A stretch of 64,000 bases of DNA from contig CALSQM010000001.1 in assembly GCA_943788515.1 (NCBI GenBank), positions 1 to 64,000 on the forward strand, written 5' to 3'. A program made the position numbers and the translations under genes. Source of the stretch: an uncultured SAR86 cluster bacterium (lineage in GTDB: Bacteria > Pseudomonadota > Gammaproteobacteria > Magnimaribacterales > D2472). Shown piece by piece: positions 10,350 through 20,995 of this stretch (position 1 is its first letter; each line of letters opens with the position of its first letter). The notes under the pieces are model-generated. The model had not been told where the DNA came from, ran no database searches, and saw only the letters and a program-made list of their open reading frames with translations.

Positions 10350-11090
10350 ATGAAAGATTATTCAAAATATTCAGCAATAATTATAGGAGCTGGCGATGCA
10401 ACTGGAGCCGCACTCACTAGAAAATTTGCAAGCCATGGTTACAAAGTATGTCCAGTAAGAAGACCCGGAAGTGAAGAAAAAATAAACGCATTAGCAGATG
10501 AAATTAATAATTCTGGAGGATGGGCAAAAGGATTTGGTGTCGATGCTCGTGATGAGGATTCAATTGTTAGCTTATTTAAAGAAGTTGAAGAAAATATTGC
10601 CCCAATAGATGTTGTTATTTTCAACCCAGGAGCAAATGTATTTTTTCCAATTGAAGAAACAACCTCAAGAGTTTTTAGAAAAGTATGGGAAATGGCTGCC
10701 TTTGGTGGATTTCTTTCTGGAAGAGAGGCTGCAAAGTATATGAAAAAAAGGCAATCAGGAAGTATTTTTTTTACAGGTGCTACTGCGTCGCTAAGAGGAG
10801 GATCGGGTTTCTCAGCTTTTGCTAGTGCCAAGTTTGCATTAAGGGCACTTAGTCAAAGTATTGCAAGAGAGCTTGGCCCTCAGGGCATACATGTTGCTCA
10901 TTTTATTATCGATGGGGCTATAGACACTGCATTTATTAAAGAGAATTTTCCAGAGGCATATGCTCTTAAAGAAAAAGACGGTATCCTATCTCCTGAAAAA
11001 ATTGCAGATTCATATTGGTTTGTTCATTCTCAACACAGAAGCGCTTGGACACATGAGTTAGATCTTAGGCCTTATATGGAAAAGTTCTAA
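10350..11090 (+). CDS. SDR-family NAD(P)-dependent oxidoreductase
   Basis: 'IIGAGDATGAALTRKFA', 'FTGATASLRGGSGFSAFASAKFALRALSQ'. Confidence 0.85.
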   Translation: MKDYSKYSAIIIGAGDATGAALTRKFASHGYKVCPVRRPGSEEKINALADEINNSGGWAKGFGVDARDEDSIVSLFKEVEENIAPIDVVIFNPGANVFFPIEETTSRVFRKVWEMAAFGGFLSGREAAKYMKKRQSGSIFFTGATASLRGGSGFSAFASAKFALRALSQSIARELGPQGIHVAHFIIDGAIDTAFIKENFPEAYALKEKDGILSPEKIADSYWFVHSQHRSAWTHELDLRPYMEKF

Positions 11091-11112
11091 AATTTTAAAA
11101 TAAGGAAATATT

Positions 11113-11970
11113 ATGAGTTTAAAAGATAAAGTTATTTTTATGTCTGGTGGAAGCAGGGGCATTGGCTTGGCTATGGCAAAGAGGGCAGCTCAAGATGGTG
11201 CTAAAGTAGTTATAGCTGCAAAAACCGCAGATCCTCACCCTAAATTACCAGGAACTATCTATACGGCAGCAGATGAGATTATAGAAGCTGGTGGTGACGC
11301 TTTGCCGGTTTTATGTGATATCAGGAACGAGGATAATGTTAGAGATGCTATTAATAAATCTGTAGAGCATTTTGGCGGAATAGATATTTGTATTAACAAT
11401 GCCTCAGCTATTCAATTAACAAATGTTACAGACACTGAAATGAAAAGATATGATCTTATGCATCAAATTAACGGAAGAGGTACTTACATGGTAAGTAAAT
11501 ATTGCCTTCCTCATTTAATGAAGTCTTCTAATCCTCATATTTTAAATTTATCTCCACCTCTAGATATGAGCTCTAAATGGTTTTCAGGAACTGTTGCATA
11601 CACCATGGCTAAATACACTATGAGCATGTGTGTTCTTGGAATGGCTGCTGAATTTGCTGATAAAGGAATTGCAGTAAATGCACTTTGGCCAAGAACTGCG
11701 ATTGCAACTGCTGCTGTTCAGAATCATTTAGGCGGAGATGAAATTATGAGACTATCAAGGAATGTAGATATCATGGCTGATGCAGCCTATGAAATCTTGA
11801 TAAAAGATTCTAAATTATTTACTGGAAACTTTTGCATAGATGATCTAGTTCTTCATGCAGCCGGCGTAAAAGATTTTACAAAATATGCAAACGTTCCTTT
11901 TGCTGAACTAATGCCAGACTTTTTTGTACCAGACGACACGCCATTACCTGAAGAGGTAAAAAACAGCTAA
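11113..11970 (+). CDS. SDR-family oxidoreductase, HSDL2-like
   Basis: 'MSGGSRGIGLAMAKRAAQDGAKVVIAAKTADPHPKLPGTIYTAADEI' typical of HSDL2-type SDRs. Confidence 0.85.
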   Translation: MSLKDKVIFMSGGSRGIGLAMAKRAAQDGAKVVIAAKTADPHPKLPGTIYTAADEIIEAGGDALPVLCDIRNEDNVRDAINKSVEHFGGIDICINNASAIQLTNVTDTEMKRYDLMHQINGRGTYMVSKYCLPHLMKSSNPHILNLSPPLDMSSKWFSGTVAYTMAKYTMSMCVLGMAAEFADKGIAVNALWPRTAIATAAVQNHLGGDEIMRLSRNVDIMADAAYEILIKDSKLFTGNFCIDDLVLHAAGVKDFTKYANVPFAELMPDFFVPDDTPLPEEVKNS

Positions 11971-11971
11971 T

Positions 11972-12937
11972 TTGATAGATTCTGAAGTAATACAAGTCTC
12001 TAAAGAGTGTGGCTTTAATGTAAGTAAAGTCGATGCTCTAAAGCTTGAAGCAAGTGGCAGAGAGTATTACAGAATCAGTAAAGATTCAGGCGAATCATTT
12101 GTTTTATGTTATCTAGATCCTAATTTGGGAAATCACTCTAAGTTTCAACACGTCTCTAAATTTCTTTTTGACCAGAATGTTCGATGTCCAGAAATTATTT
12201 TTTATGATGATAGTTTGGGAATTACTATTCAGGAAGATCTAGGAGATCAATCCCTCATAGATTTAGATGTATTAAATGAAAAAAATAATCTATTACTTCA
12301 AAAATCCTTAGGTGTTTTAACAAAAATTCAGACAGCAAACGTACCTCAGATACCAAAATTAAATCAAGATAGTCTGTTTGAGCAAATGACTCTGATGGAG
12401 AATTTTTTTATAAAAGATTTATTATCTATGGATTCTCATAGAGATCTTGATGTATTAAAAACGCTAGCAATTGAAGAGTTACTAAATCAGCCATGGATGA
12501 ATTGCCATTTTGATTTTGAAAGAAGAAATCTTATTCTTCTAGAAGACAATGAAATTGCTATAGTTGATTATCAGGATTTATGTTCTGGTCCTATTGGAAT
12601 AGATCTTGCTGGGTTACTAATAGATCATTACGTTAAATATACAGATCAAAAAATAATGGAATCACTGGCAAGCTACTCAAGCTTGATAGAAATTGTTGCT
12701 AGTCCTGAAGAAATATTTGAGTGGGTTAGGTGGGGTGCAATACAAAGAAATATGAGAATACTTGGAATATTAAGTAAGATTTATATCGATACTGATAGAT
12801 CTTTTAGACTTAAGGACCTGCCTCAGATTTTAAATAATTTAATTGAACTCATACCCGATAAAAATTTTACAGCTTTAAAAAAATATCTTAATGAAGAAGT
12901 CCATCAAAATCTTTTGGTGAGGCTGGACAAGATATGA
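11972..12937 (+). CDS. amgK: N-acetylmuramate/N-acetylglucosamine anomeric kinase (AmgK), TTG start
   Basis: Aminoglycoside-phosphotransferase-like ('WMNCHFDFERRNLIL...IVDYQDLCSGPIGIDLAGLL'); directly upstream of murU. Confidence 0.82.
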   Translation: MIDSEVIQVSKECGFNVSKVDALKLEASGREYYRISKDSGESFVLCYLDPNLGNHSKFQHVSKFLFDQNVRCPEIIFYDDSLGITIQEDLGDQSLIDLDVLNEKNNLLLQKSLGVLTKIQTANVPQIPKLNQDSLFEQMTLMENFFIKDLLSMDSHRDLDVLKTLAIEELLNQPWMNCHFDFERRNLILLEDNEIAIVDYQDLCSGPIGIDLAGLLIDHYVKYTDQKIMESLASYSSLIEIVASPEEIFEWVRWGAIQRNMRILGILSKIYIDTDRSFRLKDLPQILNNLIELIPDKNFTALKKYLNEEVHQNLLVRLDKI

Positions 12938-13605
12938 AAGTCATGATTCTTGCTGCAGGCTATGGAAGAAGATTACTTCCTTTAACAGAAGTTACTCCAA
13001 AACCTTTATTAGAAGTTAACGGAAAATCTTTAATTCAAAGAAATATAGAAACACTTATAAGCTCTGGTTTTGATGAGTTTGTTATTAATATTTCCTATTT
13101 AGGCCAAATGATTAAAGAACATGTAAGTCATACATTTCCTGGTATTAAAATTTCCTTCTCTGAAGAGGTTGAGCCTTTAGGTACAGGTGGTGGCGTGTCA
13201 GCAGCCTTAGACATTCTTGGCAAAGACACTTTCGTTTTAATAAATTCTGATATCTGCCATGATATAAATATTAAAAACCTTAGCTCAGACACTGAATCTG
13301 CTCATCTGATTGGAGTCAAGAATCCTGATCATAATTCTGATGGAGATTTCTCTTTAGACGGAGATAGGTTAATAATAAAAGAAGGCAAGAATGAATTTAC
13401 ATGGACAGGAATATCCGTTATCAATCCAACTATCTTTAGCAATTTTAGGGATCAAGAAGGGCCTTTTGACATATGGAAATCAGTAATGACCAAGCCTATT
13501 CAGAATAAAACTGTTACAGCCGAAATAACCCACAGCAATTGGATAGATACAGGGACATTCGAGCGCCTAGAACTTGCTAATAAGATATATAAAGACGAAA
13601 ATTAG
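12934..13605 (+). CDS. murU: N-acetylmuramate-alpha-1-phosphate uridylyltransferase
   Basis: 'MKVMILAAGYGRRLLPLTEVTPKPLLEVNGKSLIQ' nucleotidyltransferase signature, after amgK. Confidence 0.85.
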   Translation: MKVMILAAGYGRRLLPLTEVTPKPLLEVNGKSLIQRNIETLISSGFDEFVINISYLGQMIKEHVSHTFPGIKISFSEEVEPLGTGGGVSAALDILGKDTFVLINSDICHDINIKNLSSDTESAHLIGVKNPDHNSDGDFSLDGDRLIIKEGKNEFTWTGISVINPTIFSNFRDQEGPFDIWKSVMTKPIQNKTVTAEITHSNWIDTGTFERLELANKIYKDEN

Positions 13606-13608
13606 ATT

Positions 13609-14277
13609 ATGAGTGATACAAACTACATAATTGCACCATCAATACTGGCTTCTAACTTTGCTACTTTGGGTGAAGAGGTTGTAAATGTTTTAAATGCTGG
13701 AGCCGATTGGATTCATTTTGATGTTATGGATAATCACTATGTACCTAATTTAACTATAGGACCCATGGTTTGTAAGTCATTAAGAGATTATGGAGTTAAA
13801 GAATTTATCGATGTCCATTTAATGATCGACCCAGTTGATGACTTAGCCCAAAGCTTTATTAAGGCTGGTGCTGATTTAGTGAGTTTTCACCCAGAAGCAA
13901 CAAATCATATCCATAGATCAATTCATGCAATTAAAGACCAGGGCTGTAAAGCAGGATTAGTGTTTAATCCAGCAACTCCTCTTCATGTTCTTGACAATGT
14001 AATAGAAGATTTAGATTTAATTTTAATCATGAGCGTTAATCCCGGCTTTGGAGGGCAATCCTTTATTCATAGCTCACTTGACAAAATAACTAAGGTTAGA
14101 AAAATGATTGATGAATCTGGAAAAGATATTCGCCTAGAGGTAGACGGCGGAATTAATAACGAGACTATAGGCCTTGCCTCTGCTGCGGGTGCTGATACTT
14201 TTGTTGCAGGATCTGCAATCTTTAACACGGATAATTATGAGCAGACAATCTCAACACTTCGTTCAAAGATCGTTTAA
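13609..14277 (+). CDS. rpe: Ribulose-phosphate 3-epimerase
   Basis: '[18 protein letters not shown]', '[17 protein letters not shown]', '[11 protein letters not shown]'. Confidence 0.95.
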   Translation: MSDTNYIIAPSILASNFATLGEEVVNVLNAGADWIHFDVMDNHYVPNLTIGPMVCKSLRDYGVKEFIDVHLMIDPVDDLAQSFIKAGADLVSFHPEATNHIHRSIHAIKDQGCKAGLVFNPATPLHVLDNVIEDLDLILIMSVNPGFGGQSFIHSSLDKITKVRKMIDESGKDIRLEVDGGINNETIGLASAAGADTFVAGSAIFNTDNYEQTISTLRSKIV

Positions 14278-14686
14278 ATTCTTTTTATATATTGTTTTTG
14301 TCTCCAGTATTCATGGGTCTGAACCTATTCCATTAGAAAGCTTTTTAAATAAAATAGAAGTTGCTAATAATTCTCAAGAAAGAAAAAGAGGACTCATGTA
14401 TCGAAGGGTGCTTCCTCAAGATCACGGAATGCTCTTTGAATGGGATTCAAAAAAGATTCAATGCATGTGGATGAAAAATACTTATGTACCTTTAAGCGTT
14501 GCATATGTAGATACTGAAGGTAAAATTATTAATATTTCTGATATGACTCCGTTATCCAAAGCATCTGTCTGTTCAGCAAAACCAGCCTTGTATGCATTAG
14601 AAGTCAGCCAAGGAGTCTTTAAAAAAAATAATATTAATGCTGGCGATATTTTAGCTATAGATAAAACGTTACAAAATGATAAATAA
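14237..14686 (+). CDS. DUF192-family secreted protein
   Basis: '[44 protein letters not shown]' is DUF192-like. The internal ATG at 14237 gives a plausible signal peptide. Confidence 0.85.
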   Translation: MSRQSQHFVQRSFKFFLYIVFVSSIHGSEPIPLESFLNKIEVANNSQERKRGLMYRRVLPQDHGMLFEWDSKKIQCMWMKNTYVPLSVAYVDTEGKIINISDMTPLSKASVCSAKPALYALEVSQGVFKKNNINAGDILAIDKTLQNDK

Positions 14687-16142
14687 AGAACAATTTCAGC
14701 AATACGCAGATCAAGGATTCAATATCATTCCTGTTGCTAAAGATGTCCATCTGGATGATGTGACTCCACTTACCATCTACTCTCAAATATCAAATAAGTC
14801 GAACACTTTTTTATTAGAATCTGTTGAAGGTGGTGAAACTTGGGCACAATATTCTATTGTAGGGTTAGATTGTTTGGATACGATCAAAGTCACCGGAAAT
14901 ACTATTGAAACCAAGACAGGCGCTCAGATTTCATCATTCATTTCAGACAATCCACTAGATGAAATCCAAGAATTAATAAGGAGTCTAAAAACCCCTGAAA
15001 TTAAAGACTTGCCAAGATTTTATGGAGGTTATGTAGGCTTTTTTGCTTACGAAAGCGCCAAGTATGCAGAAAAGAAGATTGCAGATCTTGTAAATAAAGA
15101 TTCAAAGTTTGATGAGCATATGCCTGAAATTTTTCTAGTTAAAGCTGAAAAGCTAATCGTTTATGACAATACCGATCAGTCAACCCAGATAATTTTTAAT
15201 GTTGATCCCAAAAAGACTTCTTATGAAGAGGCACTAGATGCAATCGAAGAGATTAGCAGTCTATTAAATAGTGAAGATACTATTTTTGATGATACTTTTA
15301 AAACTCCTTCTGGAGAAATGGCCTTTAATTCTAATTTTGAAAAAGATGATTATATTAAGGCTGTAGGTCTTGTAAAAAATTATATTGAAGAGGGTGATGT
15401 TATGCAGGTCGTTCTAGCTCAGGACTTTTCCCAGGATTTTCAGAATGATCCTTTTGATTTATACAGAGCACTACGACAATTAAATCCATCACCATATATG
15501 TATTACTTAGATCTTGATGAATGCCAAATTGTAGGAGCTTCTCCTGAAATTTTGGTTCGATTAGAGGAAGACAAGGTAACATTAAGACCCATTGCAGGAA
15601 CAAGGAAAAGGGGGTTGAATACAGAAGAGGATTTAGCTAACGAGAAAGATTTATTAAATGACCCTAAAGAAATTGCAGAACACTTAATGCTAATAGATCT
15701 TGGAAGAAATGATGTTGGCAGAGTCTCTAAAATGGGAACCGTTCAAGTAACAGACAAGATGATTGTTGAAAAGTATTCGCATGTCATGCATATCGTATCT
15801 AATGTTACAGGCACTTTATCTGAGGACTTAGATGCTATCGATGCATTAAAAGCTACGTTGCCAGCTGGTACCTTATCTGGAGCTCCAAAAATAAGAGCAA
15901 TGCAAATTATCAACGAGCTTGAGCCAAGTTCAAGGGGAATATACGGCGGAGCTATTGGCTACATCTCGTGGAACGGCAATATCGATACAGCAATAGCCAT
16001 AAGAACTGCTGTTATTAAAGACAACGTTATTCATGTTGGAGCTGGAGCTGGCATTGTTGCTGATTCTATTGCAGAAAACGAATGGCGTGAGTGTGAGCAA
16101 AAAGCAAAAGTCTTCTTAGATGCTATGGAGATGATTTCATGA
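14676..16142 (+). CDS. trpE: Anthranilate synthase component I
   Basis: 'RPIAGTRKRG', 'DLGRNDVGRVSKMGTVQV', 'AGTLSGAPKIRAMQII'. Confidence 0.96.
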   Translation: MINKEQFQQYADQGFNIIPVAKDVHLDDVTPLTIYSQISNKSNTFLLESVEGGETWAQYSIVGLDCLDTIKVTGNTIETKTGAQISSFISDNPLDEIQELIRSLKTPEIKDLPRFYGGYVGFFAYESAKYAEKKIADLVNKDSKFDEHMPEIFLVKAEKLIVYDNTDQSTQIIFNVDPKKTSYEEALDAIEEISSLLNSEDTIFDDTFKTPSGEMAFNSNFEKDDYIKAVGLVKNYIEEGDVMQVVLAQDFSQDFQNDPFDLYRALRQLNPSPYMYYLDLDECQIVGASPEILVRLEEDKVTLRPIAGTRKRGLNTEEDLANEKDLLNDPKEIAEHLMLIDLGRNDVGRVSKMGTVQVTDKMIVEKYSHVMHIVSNVTGTLSEDLDAIDALKATLPAGTLSGAPKIRAMQIINELEPSSRGIYGGAIGYISWNGNIDTAIAIRTAVIKDNVIHVGAGAGIVADSIAENEWRECEQKAKVFLDAMEMIS

Positions 16143-16702
16143 TCCTAGTTTTAGATAATTACGATAGCTTTACCTATAACTTAGTTCATTACATAGGCGA
16201 GAGCGGACAAGAAGTTCTAGTAGTTAGAAATGATGAAATAACAATTGAGCAAATCAATAATCTTAATCCAGAAAAAATAGTCATTTCTCCTGGACCTTGT
16301 ACCCCCAACGAAGCTGGCATATCTATTGAGCTAGTTAAAAATGCAACTGTACCTTTGCTGGGAGTTTGCTTGGGCCATCAAGCAATTGGCGCCGCTTTCG
16401 GTGGAAGTGTTATTAAAGCACCAGAAATATTTCATGGAAAACTTTCTGAAGTTGAGCACAACAAAGTAAATATTTTTAAAGGTATTGATAGTCCCTATTC
16501 TGTAGTGAGATATCATAGTTTGATAATTGAAAAAGACTCTTTGCCAGATGAATTAAAAATTACAGGAGTTTTAAAAGACAATCCTGAAATAATTATGGCA
16601 ATCGAGCATAAAGAAAAGCCTATTTACGGTGTTCAATTTCATCCCGAATCTATTGAGACTGCTTTTGGTATGAAACTTATAGAAAACTTTTTAGCCCTAT
16701 GA
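16139..16702 (+). CDS. trpG: Anthranilate synthase component II (glutamine amidotransferase)
   Basis: 'LDNYDSFTYNLVHY', 'GVCLGHQAIG', 'GVQFHPESI'; ATGA overlaps with neighbours. Confidence 0.96.
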   Translation: MILVLDNYDSFTYNLVHYIGESGQEVLVVRNDEITIEQINNLNPEKIVISPGPCTPNEAGISIELVKNATVPLLGVCLGHQAIGAAFGGSVIKAPEIFHGKLSEVEHNKVNIFKGIDSPYSVVRYHSLIIEKDSLPDELKITGVLKDNPEIIMAIEHKEKPIYGVQFHPESIETAFGMKLIENFLAL

Positions 16703-17709
16703 TTAAAGATATTCTCAAAAAATTAAAAGATAAAAAAGATCTACAGTCTGAAGAAATGCAACATGCTGTCGAAAGTATTATGACCGGAGAGGTTGAAGAT
16801 AAAGATATTGAAATCTTTCTTATTGCCCTTAATGAAAAGGGTGTTAAAGAACCAGAAATAACTGCCGCCGCTTCAGTAATGAGAGCTAAGTCTTTAAAAT
16901 TTGATATAGGCGATGGTACACATATAGATACATGCGGAACTGGTGGAACTGGTTTACACACTTTTAATTGCTCAACAGCATCTTCCTTTGTTGCCGCTGC
17001 AGGCGGAGCCTCAATAACAAAACATGGCAATAAGGCTATCTCAAGCAAATCTGGTAGTGCAGATTTCTTAATAGCTGCAGGCGCAGATATCACGCATGAT
17101 AGAGAAAAGCTTTTACACGTATTTGATCAAGTTGGATTTGTATTTTTATTTGCACCTCTTCATCATGAGTCTATGAGATACGTAATGCCAGCAAGACAGC
17201 GCATTGGCAAGAAAACAATATTTAATTTATTGGGACCTCACACCAATCCCTGTGGAGCAAAAAGACAAGTTATTGGTGTCTACGATAAAAAATTACTCAA
17301 AACATTTTCAACAGTGGCAAAAAATTTAGAAATGGAACATGTCCTTGTTGTTCACGGTGACGATGGCTTGGATGAGATAAGTGTTAGTGGCCCGACCCAA
17401 ATATCTGAATTAAAAAATTATAAGATCGAGAACTACTCAATAACACCTCAAGATTTTGGTTTATCAACTTCTGGACTTGATGAGATTGCGGCACAATCCC
17501 CAGAAGACAGTTTAAGACTTGTTAGGGAAGCATTTTCTGGAGAACAATCTGCAGTGCAAGACATGATTGCCCTAAATGCTGGTGCAGGACTCTATATTGC
17601 AAGAAAAGTGGATTCAATTGCAGATGGCGTGGAATTAGCATTTACACTAATGAATAACGGTAAAGCGGCAGATAAATTAGCCGCATATGTGAGGGTTTCG
17701 AATCTATAA
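16699..17709 (+). CDS. trpD: Anthranilate phosphoribosyltransferase
   Basis: 'DTCGTGGTGLHTFNCSTASSFVAAAGG', 'KHGNKAISSKSGSAD'. Confidence 0.96.
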   Translation: MIKDILKKLKDKKDLQSEEMQHAVESIMTGEVEDKDIEIFLIALNEKGVKEPEITAAASVMRAKSLKFDIGDGTHIDTCGTGGTGLHTFNCSTASSFVAAAGGASITKHGNKAISSKSGSADFLIAAGADITHDREKLLHVFDQVGFVFLFAPLHHESMRYVMPARQRIGKKTIFNLLGPHTNPCGAKRQVIGVYDKKLLKTFSTVAKNLEMEHVLVVHGDDGLDEISVSGPTQISELKNYKIENYSITPQDFGLSTSGLDEIAAQSPEDSLRLVREAFSGEQSAVQDMIALNAGAGLYIARKVDSIADGVELAFTLMNNGKAADKLAAYVRVSNL

Positions 17710-18458
17710 TGACTATCCTTAACAAAATAGTTGAAAATACCAGAGAAAAGCTAATTCAAAAAAAAGAGTCTCTATCTCTCAACGACATCAAAACACAACT
17801 TGGTGGATTAAATCTCTCCAAAGGAGCCTTTAAAGCAGGGTTGGCTAATAAAAATCAGGCTATTATTGCAGAAATTAAAAAAGCCTCACCCAGTGCTGGA
17901 ATTATTGCCGAAGATTTTGATCCCATTAAAAAAGCTAAAGAATACGAAGCTTTTGGAGCCTCAGCATTATCTATTCTTACTGAAGAAGACTTCTTTCAAG
18001 GACACAATCAATTTTTGATAGACGTAAAAGCTATAACTAAACTTCCTATTATTAGAAAAGATTTCATGATTGATGAATATCAAATATATGAAGCTAAACT
18101 TATTGGTGCTGATTGCATACTGCTAATTGCTAGCGTTCTTTCCGATGAAGAGATAACCCACTTTGTAAATGTGGCTGAAGAATTAGAACTAGATTATTTA
18201 ATAGAGGTTCATGATGAAGAAGAGCTTAAAAGAGTTGAGCACTTTAGCAATGCGATGATTGGTGTTAATAACAGAAACCTAAAAACCTTTGAAGTAGATT
18301 TAAATAATTCGATCAATCTTAAAAAGATATTTAATGGCGATAATATTTTTATTGCTGAATCTGGAATTAAAAATCAAGAAGATATAGATCTTCTTAAGCA
18401 AAAAGACATCCACGTATTCTTAATCGGCGAGAGCTTAATGAAAGGTGTTTTTAGTTGA
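17709..18458 (+). CDS. trpC: Indole-3-glycerol-phosphate synthase
   Basis: 'IIAEIKKASPSAGII', 'PIIRKDFMIDEYQIYEA', 'IGVNNRNLKTFEVDL'. Confidence 0.96.
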   Translation: MTILNKIVENTREKLIQKKESLSLNDIKTQLGGLNLSKGAFKAGLANKNQAIIAEIKKASPSAGIIAEDFDPIKKAKEYEAFGASALSILTEEDFFQGHNQFLIDVKAITKLPIIRKDFMIDEYQIYEAKLIGADCILLIASVLSDEEITHFVNVAEELELDYLIEVHDEEELKRVEHFSNAMIGVNNRNLKTFEVDLNNSINLKKIFNGDNIFIAESGIKNQEDIDLLKQKDIHVFLIGESLMKGVFS

Positions 18459-19621
18459 AACTAAGAGACTGGCAAGAAAATGCCTTTCCTTTGTGGTGGG
18501 AGAAAAAAAGAGGCATCATAAAAGTTGTAACGGGAGGAGGCAAGACGGTCTTTGCCATTCACTGCCTAACCAAGTATTTAGAAGAAAATCAAAGTAACTC
18601 AATATTAATTGTTGTCCCATCTATAGCCCTGTTAGATCAATGGTATGAGGGCTTATCGCAAAGTTTTAGCTTTAAAGAAATAGCTCTAAATGGTGGCGGT
18701 GAGCAAATAGAAGATATTGCAAAGATCTGTATAACAACAATAGATTCACTTAAAAATCTTATAGATAAAGTTGATCCTGAAAATACACTTTTGATAGTCG
18801 ATGAGTGTCATAAAATAGGAACTGAGAAAAGAGGAGAGATGCTAACAAATAATTGGCATGCAACCCTGGGATTATCAGCAACTCCAGAAAGAGACTACGA
18901 TGACAATTTTTATATCATCATTAAAAAAATTCTTGGAGATATTATTTTTGACTATGACTATATTGATGCTAGAGAAGATGAGGTAATAGTAAATTTCAAG
19001 CTTCTTTACGCCTATGCTGCAATGACAAAGGATGAAGAAGATAAATACAAAAAGTTTACGAAAAGTATTCAAAGAAGAGCTGCAACAATTGGTGGTAATA
19101 ATATGAATGACTACCCGTTAAAGATGCTCATTTTTAATAGAGCAAGAATGGTAAAAAACTCAAAGAACAGAATTCCTTTTGGAGTTGAATTGTTACAAAA
19201 GCACAAAAGAGAAAGCTGGATTGTTTTTACAGAAAATAAAAAGCAAGCAAAAGAATTCAATACAATTATAAATACCAAGGGATATAAATCAGCTATCTAT
19301 AATACGGATTTAGATAATGCTGCAAGAGAAGAAAATCTTAATAATTTTAAAAATGGTAATCTAAATGTCTTGGTAAGTTGCACTGCATTAGATGAAGGTT
19401 TTGATATGCCAGAGGCTGATGGGGCAATGATATTAAGTGCTTCTTCATCTAAAAGGCAAAGAATACAAAGAATGGGTAGGGTGCTTAGAATAACTGCAAA
19501 TAAAGAAAATGCCTTAATCGTTACTGTATATAGCTCAAATACTGAGTATGTGAAATTAAAGGAAGAGTCTAATAGGTATCAATTAGAAAATGTTCCAATC
19601 AGATGGCAGCAAATGAAGTAA
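18455..19621 (+). CDS. DEAD/DEAH-box SF2 helicase, TTG start
   Basis: Walker A 'VTGGGKTVFA', 'DECHK' box, 'LSATPERD', C-terminal 'QRIQRMGRVLR' motif VI; 4 nt overlap with trpC. Confidence 0.85.
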   Translation: MKLRDWQENAFPLWWEKKRGIIKVVTGGGKTVFAIHCLTKYLEENQSNSILIVVPSIALLDQWYEGLSQSFSFKEIALNGGGEQIEDIAKICITTIDSLKNLIDKVDPENTLLIVDECHKIGTEKRGEMLTNNWHATLGLSATPERDYDDNFYIIIKKILGDIIFDYDYIDAREDEVIVNFKLLYAYAAMTKDEEDKYKKFTKSIQRRAATIGGNNMNDYPLKMLIFNRARMVKNSKNRIPFGVELLQKHKRESWIVFTENKKQAKEFNTIINTKGYKSAIYNTDLDNAAREENLNNFKNGNLNVLVSCTALDEGFDMPEADGAMILSASSSKRQRIQRMGRVLRITANKENALIVTVYSSNTEYVKLKEESNRYQLENVPIRWQQMK

Positions 19622-19622
19622 T

Positions 19623-20357
19623 TTAAAAAACGTACCTGAAGTTTGTAGTGAATGAATGGTTTGATTTTTTTGATATATCTGGGGGGTCATTATCAAGAGC
19701 GCTTGAGACTTGAATCTCAAATAATATTTTTTCTGATAAAGGAATATTTAAAGCCATTAAAGCTGAAACTTTATAATCTGAACTAAACTCATTAAGTGAT
19801 GGCTGATAAAATAATGATGCTGAAAAAAAGTTACTATTTTTTAATTTTATCTTTTTGTATAGATATAAATTAACCCTATCTGTTTTTTTATTAATTCCCT
19901 CAAGGCTTTGTTCATTTTCATGCAATAGGCTTAATCCAATTTTAGACATTTCATTTAAATCAAATCTTAAACCAATACCAAATAGATCTCTTTTTTTATA
20001 GGACTGGAAGGGGTTTTTACTACTTTGAAGATAAACCTCGTAGTCAAATAAATTATCTGATTTAAATAATAATCTGCCATGAAAAAATGAAGATTTATCT
20101 TCTAATGCATCTCCTTTAGTTCTCTCTGAGTGGTTGAATGTCAACAGGGACTCAATATCCTCATTGTTTTTTGTGAAGGATAGATTCAACTTATAGTCAT
20201 CCCTATCTTCATTCCCTCTAGATCCGTTTAAAGAGATACCTACTGATTTAAATTCACCAAGCTCTCCCGAATATCTTAAATTTTCTATATTTACTATAGA
20301 TTGTGAAAAGATGATTGGTGAGGCTAAAAGGCTCGCAATGAGATAGAGATTTTTCAT
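19623..20357 (-). CDS. Outer-membrane beta-barrel protein (DUF481-like)
   Basis: Signal peptide, alternating strand pattern, terminal 'TTNFRYVF'. Confidence 0.6.
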   Translation of the reverse strand: MKNLYLIASLLASPIIFSQSIVNIENLRYSGELGEFKSVGISLNGSRGNEDRDDYKLNLSFTKNNEDIESLLTFNHSERTKGDALEDKSSFFHGRLLFKSDNLFDYEVYLQSSKNPFQSYKKRDLFGIGLRFDLNEMSKIGLSLLHENEQSLEGINKKTDRVNLYLYKKIKLKNSNFFSASLFYQPSLNEFSSDYKVSALMALNIPLSEKILFEIQVSSALDNDPPDISKKSNHSFTTNFRYVF

Positions 20358-20368
20358 GAATGCCTTTT

Positions 20369-20995
20369 TTAGATATGAGTACTGGTTGATGTCATAACTT
20401 TAGCTGTATATTTCATTATCTTTTTTGCTGGAATTTGCAATTCCTCTCCACCATTATCTACAGCTTGCTGCGCATGAATATCCTCGTCTTCTCTCATTGT
20501 CTTAAGAATTTCAATTGTTTGGATGTCTTTTGGTGAAATCTTATTAAGATGCTTATCAATATGAGCTACAACTTGTTTTTCTGTTTCTTCTACAAAGCCT
20601 AAACTTACTTTTTCACCAAAAGTTCCAAATACAGCACCTATACCAAAAGAGCCGGCATACCAAACAGGGTTAAATATAGAACCTCTACCCCCGAGCTCAT
20701 CAAGTCTTTTTTTACACCAAACAAGATGATCAGTCTCTTCTTGCCCAGCTTCAATTAAGTGTTCTTTAACCTCGGGATCTTTACATACAAGTGCTTGTCC
20801 CCTGTATAAAGCTTGGGCCGCAACCTCTCCAGCAAGATTAACTCTCATCATTTGAATAGATAGCTTTTTTTCTTTTTGAGTGAGCTCCTCTGAGTTCATT
20901 GCAGACGGGTAAGGTCTATCAGTTCCAGATTTTTTATTTGAAAGCGTTTTTAGTGCAATATCAAACTCATTAACAATATTATTCAGAAAACTCAT
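20369..20995 (-). CDS. coq7: 2-polyprenyl-3-methyl-6-methoxy-1,4-benzoquinone monooxygenase
   Basis: 'MMRVNLAGEVAAQALYRGQ', 'EETDHLVWCKKRLDELGGRGS', 'MREDEDIHAQQA' diiron ligands. Confidence 0.93.
   Translation of the reverse strand: MSFLNNIVNEFDIALKTLSNKKSGTDRPYPSAMNSEELTQKEKKLSIQMMRVNLAGEVAAQALYRGQALVCKDPEVKEHLIEAGQEETDHLVWCKKRLDELGGRGSIFNPVWYAGSFGIGAVFGTFGEKVSLGFVEETEKQVVAHIDKHLNKISPKDIQTIEILKTMREDEDIHAQQAVDNGGEELQIPAKKIMKYTAKVMTSTSTHI

Noticed and set aside
10439-10831. 130-aa minus-strand ORF
   Set aside because: Fully antisense to a clear SDR gene; no recognisable domain. Typical shadow ORF.
16677-17093. 138-aa minus-strand ORF
   Set aside because: Antisense to trpD; low-complexity composition reflecting the complementary strand.
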